Of a stretch of DNA of 64,000 bases, positions 54,201-55,171 are shown piece after piece; position 1 is the first letter of the stretch; the number at the start of each line of letters is the position of its first letter. The notes beneath the pieces are model-generated. The model did not search any database. It saw only the letters and a program-made list of their open reading frames with translations, and had not been told where the DNA came from. The stretch is from Tubulanus polymorphus (lineage: Eukaryota; Nemertea; Palaeonemertea; Tubulaniformes; Tubulanidae). The DNA lies in the NCBI RefSeq assembly GCF_964204645.1, contig NC_134029.1:17938450-18002449 (forward strand), in the 5' to 3' direction. The position numbers and the translations under genes were made by a program.

Positions 54201-54515
54201 GGTATGGCCGTCTCGCGAGTGCTGCGTTTTCGGCCACAGCAACTGAACCTGCACGGGATTTTCCGACTTCTGCAAGCGACGTTCCTTGCAGATTTGCCCG
54301 CTCGAGAAAAATATCTCGGCCAATTCGCACAACTGCGCGCGCAGATTCAATTTCGTACAAACCGAGCCGACGACGTCGGATGCCGGCGTCTTCTTTTCGG
54401 CTTCGATCGAAACGAACTCCATTTCGTGACTCAAACTGCCTGTGTACACGCGCACCATATACGTCTCCATGCTTAATTTGCGCCCTCTAGTGGCGAGCTG
54501 TATCGGCCGAGACAT
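68..54515 (-). CDS. MYO9: Unconventional myosin-IX (motorised RhoGAP), whole gene, 41 coding exons
   Basis: The product is a class IX myosin: an actin-based ATPase motor whose tail stimulates GTP hydrolysis by Rho, lowering Rho activity at actin structures. Joined exons give 2042 residues. In order: RA-like domain (about 17-115), motor (about 140-976) with P-loop GESGSGKT at 243-250, switch I NNNSSRFG at 295-302 and switch II DIFGFE at 530-535, a loop-2 insertion (about 720-871), IQ motifs (about 995-1086), a charged helix and low-complexity tail, a C1 zinc domain (about 1681-1730), RhoGAP (about 1737-1925, arginine finger R1780) and a C-terminal helix. Domain order and the loop-2 insertion are diagnostic of class IX. 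I inferred exon borders from splice consensus and phase; exon 29 and the 3' end are the weakest. Many introns carry transposon remnants. Vertebrates have two paralogues (A and B); this looks like a single undivided invertebrate orthologue. Confidence 0.95.
689..827 (-). CDS. MYO9: MYO9 exon 40: post-RhoGAP segment (aa 1924-1970)
   Basis: Encodes [20 protein letters not shown] then [20 protein letters not shown], the helix that follows RhoGAP in this family (where E-x-x-I-x-E-Q-x-x-K recurs). Acceptor TTTTGCAG, donor gtatgt, phase 0 out. Confidence 0.92.
1284..1415 (-). CDS. MYO9: MYO9 exon 39: end of RhoGAP (aa 1880-1924)
   Basis: Encodes [20 protein letters not shown] then [20 protein letters not shown]. 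NKMSxxNLAxVFAPxxLR is the conserved C-terminal RhoGAP helix. Acceptor ATTTCAG, donor gtaagt. Confidence 0.96.
1639..1750 (-). CDS. MYO9: MYO9 exon 38: RhoGAP (aa 1843-1880)
   Basis: Encodes [20 protein letters not shown] then [18 protein letters not shown], the RhoGAP block LPxxNxxxLExLIxHLxR. Acceptor TTATTACAG, donor gtttgt. Confidence 0.95.
2003..2027. repeat. AAT trinucleotide microsatellite
   Basis: About eight AAT/ATA units in the intron between exons 37 and 38 (1751-2708). The rest of that intron shows nothing recognisable. Confidence 0.7.
2709..2843 (-). CDS. MYO9: MYO9 exon 37: RhoGAP middle (aa 1798-1843)
   Basis: Encodes [20 protein letters not shown], then [20 protein letters not shown] and FIRAT. 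The LRELPEPLxTFELY-type motif is a RhoGAP hallmark. Acceptor TTATTATAG, donor gtaagt. Confidence 0.96.
3036..3219 (-). CDS. MYO9: MYO9 exon 36: RhoGAP with arginine finger (aa 1737-1798)
   Basis: Encodes [20 protein letters not shown], then [20 protein letters not shown] and [20 protein letters not shown]. The EGIYRxxG motif carries the catalytic arginine finger (R1780) that completes the GTPase active site of Rho. Donor gttggt, phase 1 out. Confidence 0.96.
3721..3791 (-). CDS. MYO9: MYO9 exon 35: C1 domain, second half (aa 1713-1736)
   Basis: Encodes [20 protein letters not shown] followed by SGVE. It completes the zinc ligands as CxxC, four residues, HxxC, seven residues, Cys. All eight ligands of a C1 domain are present across exons 34 and 35. 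Whether it binds lipid cannot be judged. Donor gtgagc. Confidence 0.95.
3970..4078 (-). CDS. MYO9: MYO9 exon 34: C1 domain, first half (aa 1677-1713)
   Basis: Encodes [20 protein letters not shown] and [16 protein letters not shown]. The start His, twelve residues, then CxxC, thirteen residues and Cys follow the C1 zinc pattern. Donor gtaagt; phase 1 out, completed by exon 35. Confidence 0.95.
4171..4404 (-). CDS. MYO9: MYO9 exon 33: tail and lysine-rich segment (aa 1599-1676)
   Basis: Encodes [20 protein letters not shown], then [20 protein letters not shown] and an almost pure Lys/Glu run ending EEDVL. Family members also have VKYRxL, then FxxFLDEF, then a basic KKRRKK run just before the C1 domain. 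Acceptor CTTTCCAG, donor gtaagt. If the donor is ignored the frame stays open 20 more codons to a TAA at 4105-4107. Confidence 0.94.
4869..4988 (-). CDS. MYO9: MYO9 exon 32: tail helix (aa 1559-1598)
   Basis: Encodes [20 protein letters not shown] then [20 protein letters not shown], equivalent to the family segment with V-F-x-K-A-L-x-E-F. Acceptor TTTTTTCCAG, donor gtaaga, phase 0 on both sides. Direct joining to exon 31 gives a good family match. Confidence 0.92.
5903..6210 (-). CDS. MYO9: MYO9 exon 31: tail before C1 (aa 1456-1558)
   Basis: Encodes [20 protein letters not shown], a Lys/Arg-rich centre ([20 protein letters not shown]), then [20 protein letters not shown] and FIFAK. The last part aligns with the helix preceding the C1 region in animal MYO9 proteins. 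Acceptor TTAACACAG, donor gtatgt, phase 0 out. Confidence 0.9.
7099..7167 (-). CDS. MYO9: MYO9 exon 30: short tail exon (aa 1433-1456)
   Basis: Encodes [20 protein letters not shown] ending QD. Possible proline-directed site in AGTPRRP. Acceptor TTCAACAG, donor gtaagt. Phase 1 in and out, fitting both neighbours. Confidence 0.78.
7697..7982. mobile_element. Palindromic element, open in both strands
   Basis: The ends CTGGTAT...GCCAGAACG and the reverse are inverted. The interior repeats CCGTTTTGGC and GCCAAAACGG blocks, including the palindromes TTTTGGCATGCCAAAA and TTTTGGCGCGCCAAAA. Because it is nearly self-complementary and lacks stops, it produces misleading open frames on both strands. 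Confidence 0.65.
9046..9275 (-). mobile_element. tRNA-derived SINE with a different head, same central domain
   Basis: The minus strand shows A box TAATTGGTTAGAGCG (9250-9264) and B box GGTTTGAACCC (9213-9223), then TAGTGTCCCTGGACAAGAC, ATTGCCTCC and CCCCAGGGAGAGA. The head differs from the 58920 SINE, but the central domain aligns. Confidence 0.65.
10493..10588 (-). CDS. MYO9: MYO9 exon 29 (probable): basic tail segment (aa 1401-1433)
   Basis: Encodes [20 protein letters not shown] then [12 protein letters not shown]. Donor gtgagt is strong; the acceptor (a pyrimidine tract ending CTCCTGAAG) is weak. The phase fits exons 28 and 30, and the frame is open only in the required phase. I could not recall a matching family segment, so this exon is the least certain. 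Confidence 0.55.
10879..11400 (+). repeat. Dispersed repeat family, long copy
   Basis: Contains GGTCCAGGAATACCATGCCC, CAATATTCAACGCTTCCTGG, AACCAAAGACCTTGAAACTC and further downstream GAAACCTGTTGATATTTTC. The same ordered blocks occur at 42577-42950, 52505-52715, 53057-53230 and 57624-58290. No reading frame is conserved and no terminal repeats were found. Confidence 0.6.
11480..11560 (+). repeat. SINE-like repeat, partial
   Basis: CTAGTGTGGCAGGGTTTCAT, then ATGCTATCAGGTTCGAAACC and CTGCCGGGTGGG match the second half of the 13326/29563 repeat. Confidence 0.45.
12012..12306. mobile_element. Inverted-end element, family with copies at 47.4 and 50.8 kb
   Basis: Left end AGCCGCGATCACATGGAGACG and right end AAACGCCCATGTGATCTC are imperfect inverted repeats. 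The interior has many TTGGCC/GGCCAA blocks. Noncoding. Confidence 0.6.
13326..13500 (-). repeat. SINE-like repeat module
   Basis: The minus strand reads GATGGCATCGCTAGACTCAG, then GATTGCTTGTTGTATAATC, AGAGTTTCGTACCGTGGCAG and CATTCGAATCCCTGCCGG. The B-box-like TTCGAATCC suggests tRNA ancestry. A related copy is on the plus strand at 29340-29510. Confidence 0.5.
13612..13813 (-). CDS. MYO9: MYO9 exon 28: tail segment (aa 1334-1401)
   Basis: Encodes [20 protein letters not shown], then [18 protein letters not shown] and [18 protein letters not shown] helical, charged tail region. Acceptor TTTTTTACAG, donor gtgagc, phase 1 out. Confidence 0.88.
13814..16195 (-). other. MYO9 intron 27 (2.4 kb) with a piggyBac-like MITE
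   Basis: Contains the reverse-oriented MITE copy at about 13876-14219. The rest (14220-16195) is AT-rich without recognisable coding or structured sequence. Confidence 0.55.
13876..14219. mobile_element. piggyBac-like MITE copy, reverse orientation, one end decayed
   Basis: Matches the reverse complement of the 33446-33741 element along most of its length. It ends in GCACTGAAAGGGTTAA at 14219. It carries an extra segment of about 80 bp (about 14070-14155), and the left end has lost its TTAA. Confidence 0.7.
16196..16345 (-). CDS. MYO9: MYO9 exon 27: tail linker (aa 1284-1333)
   Basis: Encodes [20 protein letters not shown], then [18 protein letters not shown] and ESISDNTAD. Basic, Ser/Pro-rich and probably disordered. 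Acceptor TTCACAG, donor gtaagt, phase 0 on both sides. Confidence 0.86.
16346..18064 (-). other. MYO9 intron 26 (1.7 kb)
   Basis: AT-rich, with a 19-bp direct tandem duplication at 17012-17047. No exon, RNA or element could be supported. Confidence 0.55.
17012..17047. repeat. 19-bp tandem duplication
   Basis: AATCAGATATCTTCTACTT is followed directly by AATCAGATATCTTCTAG. Two copies only; probably a slippage event in intron 26. Confidence 0.7.
18065..18107 (-). CDS. MYO9: MYO9 exon 26: short tail exon (aa 1269-1283)
   Basis: Encodes [14 protein letters not shown]. Two donors are possible: gtcagt after ACG (used here) and gtagca 15 nt earlier, both in phase 0. The second would drop VARPT. Acceptor TATTTTAG. 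Little sequence identity, so support comes from splice sites and phase. Confidence 0.68.
19276..19452 (-). CDS. MYO9: MYO9 exon 25: Ser/Thr-Pro tail linker (aa 1210-1269)
   Basis: Encodes [20 protein letters not shown], then [17 protein letters not shown] and [17 protein letters not shown] and SVPSP are possible proline-directed phosphosites (inference). Acceptor TATTCTAG, donor gtatga. Confidence 0.86.
19808..19986 (-). CDS. MYO9: MYO9 exon 24: acidic tail segment (aa 1151-1210)
   Basis: Encodes [20 protein letters not shown], then [20 protein letters not shown] and a Thr/Asn-rich end. It is acidic and probably disordered. Acceptor AATTGCAG, donor gtaagt. Confidence 0.88.
20315..20360 (-). 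CDS. MYO9: MYO9 exon 23: tail helix (aa 1135-1150)
   Basis: A 46-nt exon encoding [15 protein letters not shown], continuing the charged helix. Acceptor CGTACAG, donor gtactt. It resets to phase 0, as exon 24 requires. Confidence 0.82.
20554..20700 (-). CDS. MYO9: MYO9 exon 22: charged tail helix (aa 1086-1135)
   Basis: Encodes [20 protein letters not shown] followed by an Arg/Glu-rich helix ending EQEEQLRR. It could be a single stable alpha-helix or a weak coiled coil extending the lever. Donor gtttgt. Phases fit. Confidence 0.9.
21330..21508 (-). CDS. MYO9: MYO9 exon 21: IQ motifs (aa 1027-1086)
   Basis: Completes the second IQ ([11 protein letters not shown]) and adds [15 protein letters not shown] and [15 protein letters not shown]. 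That makes about four IQ motifs for calmodulin binding. Acceptor TTTTTCTAG, donor gtaatt. Confidence 0.94.
22237..22386 (-). CDS. MYO9: MYO9 exon 20: lever arm start and IQ motifs (aa 977-1026)
   Basis: Encodes [20 protein letters not shown], then [20 protein letters not shown] and AAALVIQ. It holds the motor/lever-arm junction, a first IQ-like motif ([12 protein letters not shown]) and the start of a second. These bind calmodulin-type light chains. Acceptor ATATTTAG, donor gtaaat. Confidence 0.95.
22630..22635 (-). other. Noncanonical GC splice donor of MYO9 intron 19
   Basis: Minus-strand sequence AAAG|GCGAGT. The protein joint GKSK-VFLRERE, invariant across myosins, requires this border. 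GC-AG introns are a known minority class in animals. Confidence 0.85.
22636..22758 (-). CDS. MYO9: MYO9 exon 19: converter domain (aa 936-976)
   Basis: Encodes [20 protein letters not shown] and [20 protein letters not shown]. The exon must end at AAG followed by GCGAGT so that GKSK joins VFLRERE of exon 20, which means a GC donor. Using the GT two bases further on would break the frame. Acceptor TTTCACAG. Confidence 0.94.
23206..23316 (-). CDS. MYO9: MYO9 exon 18: SH helix region (aa 899-935)
   Basis: Encodes [20 protein letters not shown] then [17 protein letters not shown]. [19 protein letters not shown] is the force-transducing SH helix region in its class IX form. Donor gtaagt. Confidence 0.96.
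23497..23577 (-). CDS. MYO9: MYO9 exon 17: FFVRCIKSN motif (aa 872-898)
   Basis: Encodes [20 protein letters not shown] followed by IKSNADK. The [10 protein letters not shown] motif is a near-universal myosin signature in the actin-binding region. Acceptor ATTTCAG, donor gtaatt. Confidence 0.95.
23670..23777 (-). CDS. MYO9: MYO9 exon 16: end of loop 2 (aa 836-871)
   Basis: Encodes [20 protein letters not shown] then a lysine-rich stretch ending SVGAQFQ, where the motor core resumes. Phase 0 on both sides; donor gtattt. Confidence 0.88.
24281..24320 (-). CDS. MYO9: MYO9 exon 15: basic loop-2 segment (aa 822-835)
   Basis: A 40-nt exon encoding [13 protein letters not shown], strongly basic as expected for the actin-binding part of class IX loop 2. 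Acceptor AATTTCAG, donor gtaaac. It converts two leftover bases to phase 0, exactly as the neighbouring exons need. Confidence 0.8.
24321..27006 (-). other. MYO9 intron 14 (2.7 kb) with a GC-rich inverted-end element
   Basis: It holds the 643-bp inverted-repeat element at 25348-25990. Near 26520-26775 is a low-complexity repeat ending in GTGGCCACCCTG, similar to stretches near 5810-5895 and 46735-46820. No exon recognised. Confidence 0.6.
25348..25990. mobile_element. GC-rich inverted-end element (643 bp)
   Basis: About 45-bp imperfect inverted ends: AAGGCTGGCTGCTTATGTC on the left, matched by the reverse of GACATAAGCAAGCCTT on the right, both continuing through CAAGCAAC and CTACCGACGCAAC. 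The interior repeats CGACATAAG many times and is clearly richer in GC than its surroundings. No coding sequence. It shares the CCCATGTTCTACT block with 40407-40866. Confidence 0.7.
27007..27207 (-). CDS. MYO9: MYO9 exon 14: loop-2 insertion with serine run (aa 755-822)
   Basis: Encodes a low-complexity segment: [17 protein letters not shown], then [20 protein letters not shown], then a run of nine serines and [10 protein letters not shown]. The serine run is written largely by TCA/TCG repeats, seen as GAT repeats on the plus strand near 27047-27068. It is disordered and rich in Ser-Pro. Loop 2 in class IX contacts actin and contributes to their unusual processivity. Donor gtatgt; phases fit exons 13 and 15. 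Confidence 0.8.
27388..28231. repeat. Inverted repeat pair (arms about 78 bp) in intron 13
   Basis: Arm 27388-27464 (AATACTTC, then TCAGATGATTTTAATGTT, then GCGCTAGTGTTGGGTCACCTA) is the inverted copy of 28153-28231. Weaker inverted similarity (TTTTATAAA...CAGT) occurs near 27299 and 28551, suggesting a foldback of about 1.27 kb. The spacer carries a GATTAC short repeat. Confidence 0.6.
27847..27876. repeat. ATTACG hexamer microsatellite
   Basis: About four copies of ACGATT in the spacer of the intron 13 inverted repeat. Confidence 0.7.
28272..28380. mobile_element. 109-bp mini element with perfect 16-bp inverted ends
   Basis: Starts ACCCAGTTCCACAGTT and ends with its exact reverse complement. 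The interior has AGAGTTAACTCTAACT-type motifs that can also pair. It lies just outside the right arm of a larger inverted repeat. Confidence 0.6.
29340..29650 (+). repeat. SINE-like repeat modules
   Basis: 29379-29505 repeats GATGGCATCGATAGACTCAG and GATTGCCTGTTATATAATCG in the order of the 13326 copy. 29563-29645 adds the second half (GGTTTCATACCATAGCAG, then GGTTCGAATCTCAGCC). The two parts are separated by about 60 bp. Confidence 0.5.
32186..32291 (-). CDS. MYO9: MYO9 exon 13: start of loop-2 insertion (aa 720-755)
   Basis: Encodes [20 protein letters not shown] and a Thr/Pro-rich end ([11 protein letters not shown]). It contains a basic RRHS motif that could be a phosphorylation site, by analogy only. 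Acceptor TTTGCAG, donor gtaaca. Sequence identity is low, but phases fit on both sides. Confidence 0.78.
32942..33134 (-). CDS. MYO9: MYO9 exon 12: motor up to loop 2 (aa 656-720)
   Basis: Encodes [20 protein letters not shown], then [20 protein letters not shown] and [18 protein letters not shown]. The DPVAVxRWAxxRAFF block is particular to class IX motors and leads into their loop-2 insertion. Donor gtaagc, phase 1 out. Confidence 0.94.
33446..33741. mobile_element. piggyBac-like MITE with TTAA ends, intact copy
   Basis: A 296-bp element flanked by TTAA on both sides. Its ends are perfect 16-bp inverted repeats (TTAACCCTTTCAGTGC). The TTAA target and CCC start are typical of piggyBac-type transposons. 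It has no coding capacity. The interior carries several near-palindromes around ACACCGC/GCGGTGT. Related copies lie at 13876-14219, 48196-48472 and 54667-55171. Confidence 0.8.
34128..34269 (-). CDS. MYO9: MYO9 exon 11: lower 50-kDa subdomain (aa 608-655)
   Basis: Encodes [20 protein letters not shown] and [16 protein letters not shown]. The FPGATDxTLL and FTIxHYAGKVxY motifs are characteristic of class IX and related myosins. Acceptor TTTTAG, donor gtaggt. Confidence 0.95.
34928..35049 (-). CDS. MYO9: MYO9 exon 10: motor (aa 568-608)
   Basis: Encodes [20 protein letters not shown] and [20 protein letters not shown]. It includes the conserved E-W-x-x-I-x-F-x-D-N and GxxxLLDEEC motifs of the lower 50-kDa region. 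Donor gtacgt. Confidence 0.95.
35149..35283 (-). CDS. MYO9: MYO9 exon 9: switch II and relay helix (aa 523-567)
   Basis: Encodes [20 protein letters not shown], then [20 protein letters not shown] and FRFEQ. DIFGFE at residues 530-535 is switch II, and the following segment is the relay helix that couples ATPase state to the lever arm. Donor gtacgt. Confidence 0.96.
35475..35588 (-). CDS. MYO9: MYO9 exon 8: motor (aa 485-522)
   Basis: Encodes [20 protein letters not shown] then [18 protein letters not shown], the conserved AxxxRDAxAKxLYxxLFDWIV block. Acceptor TTTTTTCAG, donor gtacgg. Phase 0 on both sides. Confidence 0.95.
36135..36302 (-). CDS. MYO9: MYO9 exon 7: upper 50-kDa subdomain (aa 429-484)
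   Basis: Encodes [14 protein letters not shown], then [21 protein letters not shown] and a KKTV block with [11 protein letters not shown]. It aligns with the class IX segment containing LLKVKxExLxEALTxRKTV. Phase 0 on both sides; donor gtttgt is weak but fits. Confidence 0.92.
36519..36664. mobile_element. Short MITE with GGGCCCAGTTGCAC ends
   Basis: The inverted ends GGGCCCAGTTGCAC and GTGCAACTGACCCC enclose about 120 bp with repeated TGGTCTTA motifs. No coding sequence. It lies in intron 6. Confidence 0.55.
38126..38180 (-). CDS. MYO9: MYO9 exon 6: HIGN strand (aa 410-428)
   Basis: Short exon encoding [18 protein letters not shown], the myosin LxxxLHLGN motif with isoleucine in place of leucine. 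Acceptor ATTTTCAG, donor gttagt, phase 0 out. Confidence 0.93.
38329..38622 (+). repeat. Dispersed low-complexity repeat, copy 1
   Basis: Shares CTGTTTATCTCGGTA, TTAGTAAGCAAA, ATTTCTCAAAATTGAAGGA and AGGAGTCGTTGAGACCCTG with 44514-44899, in order. It lies in intron 5. Confidence 0.55.
38643..38758 (-). CDS. MYO9: MYO9 exon 5: motor upper 50-kDa (aa 372-410)
   Basis: Encodes [20 protein letters not shown] followed by [19 protein letters not shown], matching the helix before the HLGN strand in class IX motors. Donor gtatta, with the last arginine codon split to exon 6. Confidence 0.92.
39619..39718 (-). CDS. MYO9: MYO9 exon 4: motor (aa 338-371)
   Basis: Encodes [20 protein letters not shown] and [14 protein letters not shown], the classic myosin NYHVFYYLL block. 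Acceptor TTTACAG, donor gtacga, ending in phase 0. Confidence 0.95.
40407..40866. mobile_element. TTAA-flanked inverted-end element (460 bp)
   Basis: Starts TTAAAGCCTAGCGTACAT and ends ATGTACGCTAAGCTTAA; the ends are inverted copies that continue to ACAACTAGTTGC. TTAA on both sides suggests a piggyBac- or Kolobok-type insertion. The interior shares short blocks with the 25348-25990 element. Confidence 0.65.
41738..41790. repeat. Short AT-rich tandem repeat
   Basis: Several copies of ATAAGATATGAA-like units in intron 3. Confidence 0.65.
42185..42247 (-). CDS. MYO9: MYO9 exon 3: motor (aa 317-338)
   Basis: Encodes [20 protein letters not shown], the conserved myosin segment after switch I. 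Acceptor TTTTTTTCAG, donor gtatga. The split codons on both sides agree with exons 2 and 4. Confidence 0.93.
42577..42950 (+). repeat. Dispersed repeat family copy
   Basis: Shares GGTGCAGGAACAC, ACATTCAACGCCCCCTGGTG, AACCAATGACCTTGAAACTC and ATATTTTCCTCAAAAGC in the same order as the 10879 copy. Confidence 0.6.
44514..44899 (+). repeat. Dispersed low-complexity repeat, copy 2
   Basis: Matches the 38329 copy at both ends (CTGTTTATCTCAGTA; GGAGTCGTAGGGACCCTG), with extra sequence between. It lies in intron 2. Confidence 0.55.
45571..46061. mobile_element. hAT-like non-autonomous element
   Basis: Ends CAGAGTTGCCACTT and AAGTGGCAACACTG are inverted repeats of the hAT type (CAGNGTTGCC). Repeated ATCCGGA motifs lie inside both ends. 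The flanks are AT-rich, so the 8-bp duplication is blurred (TATATACA versus TATACAAT). An open frame inside has no recognisable protein. Confidence 0.65.
46121..46190 (+). repeat. Dispersed repeat family fragment
   Basis: Matches only the first block (GGGGTCCATGGAAACGATGC, then GAAATGCTCGACAATC) of the 10879 family. Confidence 0.45.
46261..46355 (-). CDS. MYO9: MYO9 exon 2: switch I (aa 286-317)
   Basis: Begins [20 protein letters not shown]. It carries the nucleotide-sensing switch I loop and the following strand ([12 protein letters not shown]). Acceptor TTTTTTAG, donor gtaagt. Phase 0 in, two bases out. Confidence 0.95.
47439..47703. mobile_element. Inverted-end element copy
   Basis: Shares the AGCC(G/A)YGATC end, the GGCCAAATTTG blocks and the middle section (TTGTTTAGTATCRAGTGA) with 50813-51098, and the ends with 12012-12306. 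Confidence 0.55.
48196..48472. mobile_element. piggyBac-like MITE copy with both TTAA ends
   Basis: Same orientation as the 33446 copy. It starts TTAACCCATTCACTG and ends GCACCGAAAGGGTTAA. Internal divergence is moderate, so it looks older than the 33446 copy. Confidence 0.75.
50813..51098. mobile_element. Inverted-end element copy
   Basis: Ends ACCAAATCGTCTCCATGTGA followed by TCGTGGCT, matching the reverse of the 12012 left end. The middle matches the 47439 copy. Confidence 0.55.
52505..52715 (+). repeat. Dispersed repeat family copy
   Basis: Contains CACCATGTCC, ATTAGACGCCCCCTGGTGAA, AACCAATGACCTTTCAATC and ACATGAGTTACGATTATGC, in family order. Confidence 0.55.
53057..53230 (+). repeat. 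Dispersed repeat family copy, diverged
   Basis: Contains AAGGACACCATGCC, AGAAATGCTTGACAAATGC and AACCAATGACCTTGAAAC. It lies close to the end of intron 1. Confidence 0.5.
53661..54515 (-). CDS. MYO9: MYO9 exon 1: RA-like domain, motor start and P-loop (aa 1-285)
   Basis: This unusually long coding exon (855 nt) starts [11 protein letters not shown]. Residues 17-115 resemble the N-terminal Ras-association-like domain of class IX myosins (VRVYTG, then SVCTKLNL, then VQVQLLWP). The motor begins near residue 138 (NYLGLFIRK), continues through [11 protein letters not shown], and ends after the ATP-binding P-loop GESGSGKTE and the VLE before switch I. The donor gtgag lies at 53656-53660, phase 0. 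The exon is much richer in G+C and CpG than the rest of the window, which is why long antisense frames occur opposite it. I chose the start because it is the first in-frame ATG and gives the expected N-terminal length. Confidence 0.95.
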
Positions 54516-54643
54516 GCTGCCCCGACGTCACGTATGTACTGTTTAAAGAATCGGCAATGGTAGCAACGCCCGCAGTGCAGTAGTAGCGGCAGCTTCACGG
54601 CAACAATACATCTTCATCATTCGGCTCAAAGATAGCATACACC
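54516..54643 (-). other. MYO9: Probable 5' UTR of MYO9 exon 1, with upstream splice acceptor
   Basis: Read on the minus strand, a pyrimidine-containing stretch ending in TTTGCAG occurs at 54644-54650, followed by 128 nt without an in-frame start before the ATG at 54513-54515. This suggests the first coding exon is spliced to an upstream untranslated exon. The alternative is that transcription starts inside this CpG-rich stretch. Confidence 0.45.
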
Positions 54644-54666
54644 CTGCAAATAGATAATAGTTCTGA

Positions 54667-55171
54667 TTAAAACCTCTCAGGGCATCTACCCCGTATGCCA
54701 GTGTATAAATCGGCGATGGACATTGCTAATACACTGCATTATGGTGTATTGATATAATAAGTTATTAGTTTTCATCTTAATCTGTCATACTGAAAATATA
54801 AGTAACCAACGATACGCCGCGCCACGCATAAATCGGAGAAGGCTTTGACTAGTACACTGCATCGTGATGTATGTAATAGTTTTCTATCTCTATTGAAACA
54901 TGGCCGCACCTGCCAAAGATTGTGACTGTAAATATGTTCCTTGTAACTTGAATTTAATCAAAAAACTATTTTTGTTAATTTGAATAAATATATTCTTATT
55001 ATAATTTTGGTATGCCCTCTAATACCTCCCACGAGGGGTTTGAGAGTTATAAAATTGAATTGAAAGAGTGAGTGTAATGATAAACCCACAGCACCACGGT
55101 GAGGCTAGATGCTCTATAGTGGTGCCCATTATACAAGACCGGGGTGGAATTGTGAGCACTGAAAGGCTTAA
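54667..55171. mobile_element. piggyBac-like MITE copy, expanded by internal sequence
   Basis: Ends in TTAA on both sides with family-like borders (CTCTCAGGGC on the left, GCACTGAAAGGCTTAA on the right). Unrelated sequence lies in the middle, including a second CACTGCAT-type palindrome block near 54825-54870. It sits just upstream of the presumed 5' UTR. Confidence 0.6.

Noticed and set aside
53721-54490. Plus-strand open frames opposite MYO9 exon 1
   Set aside because: They lie antisense to a clearly conserved coding exon, and their composition follows from its high GC and codon pattern. No family resemblance.
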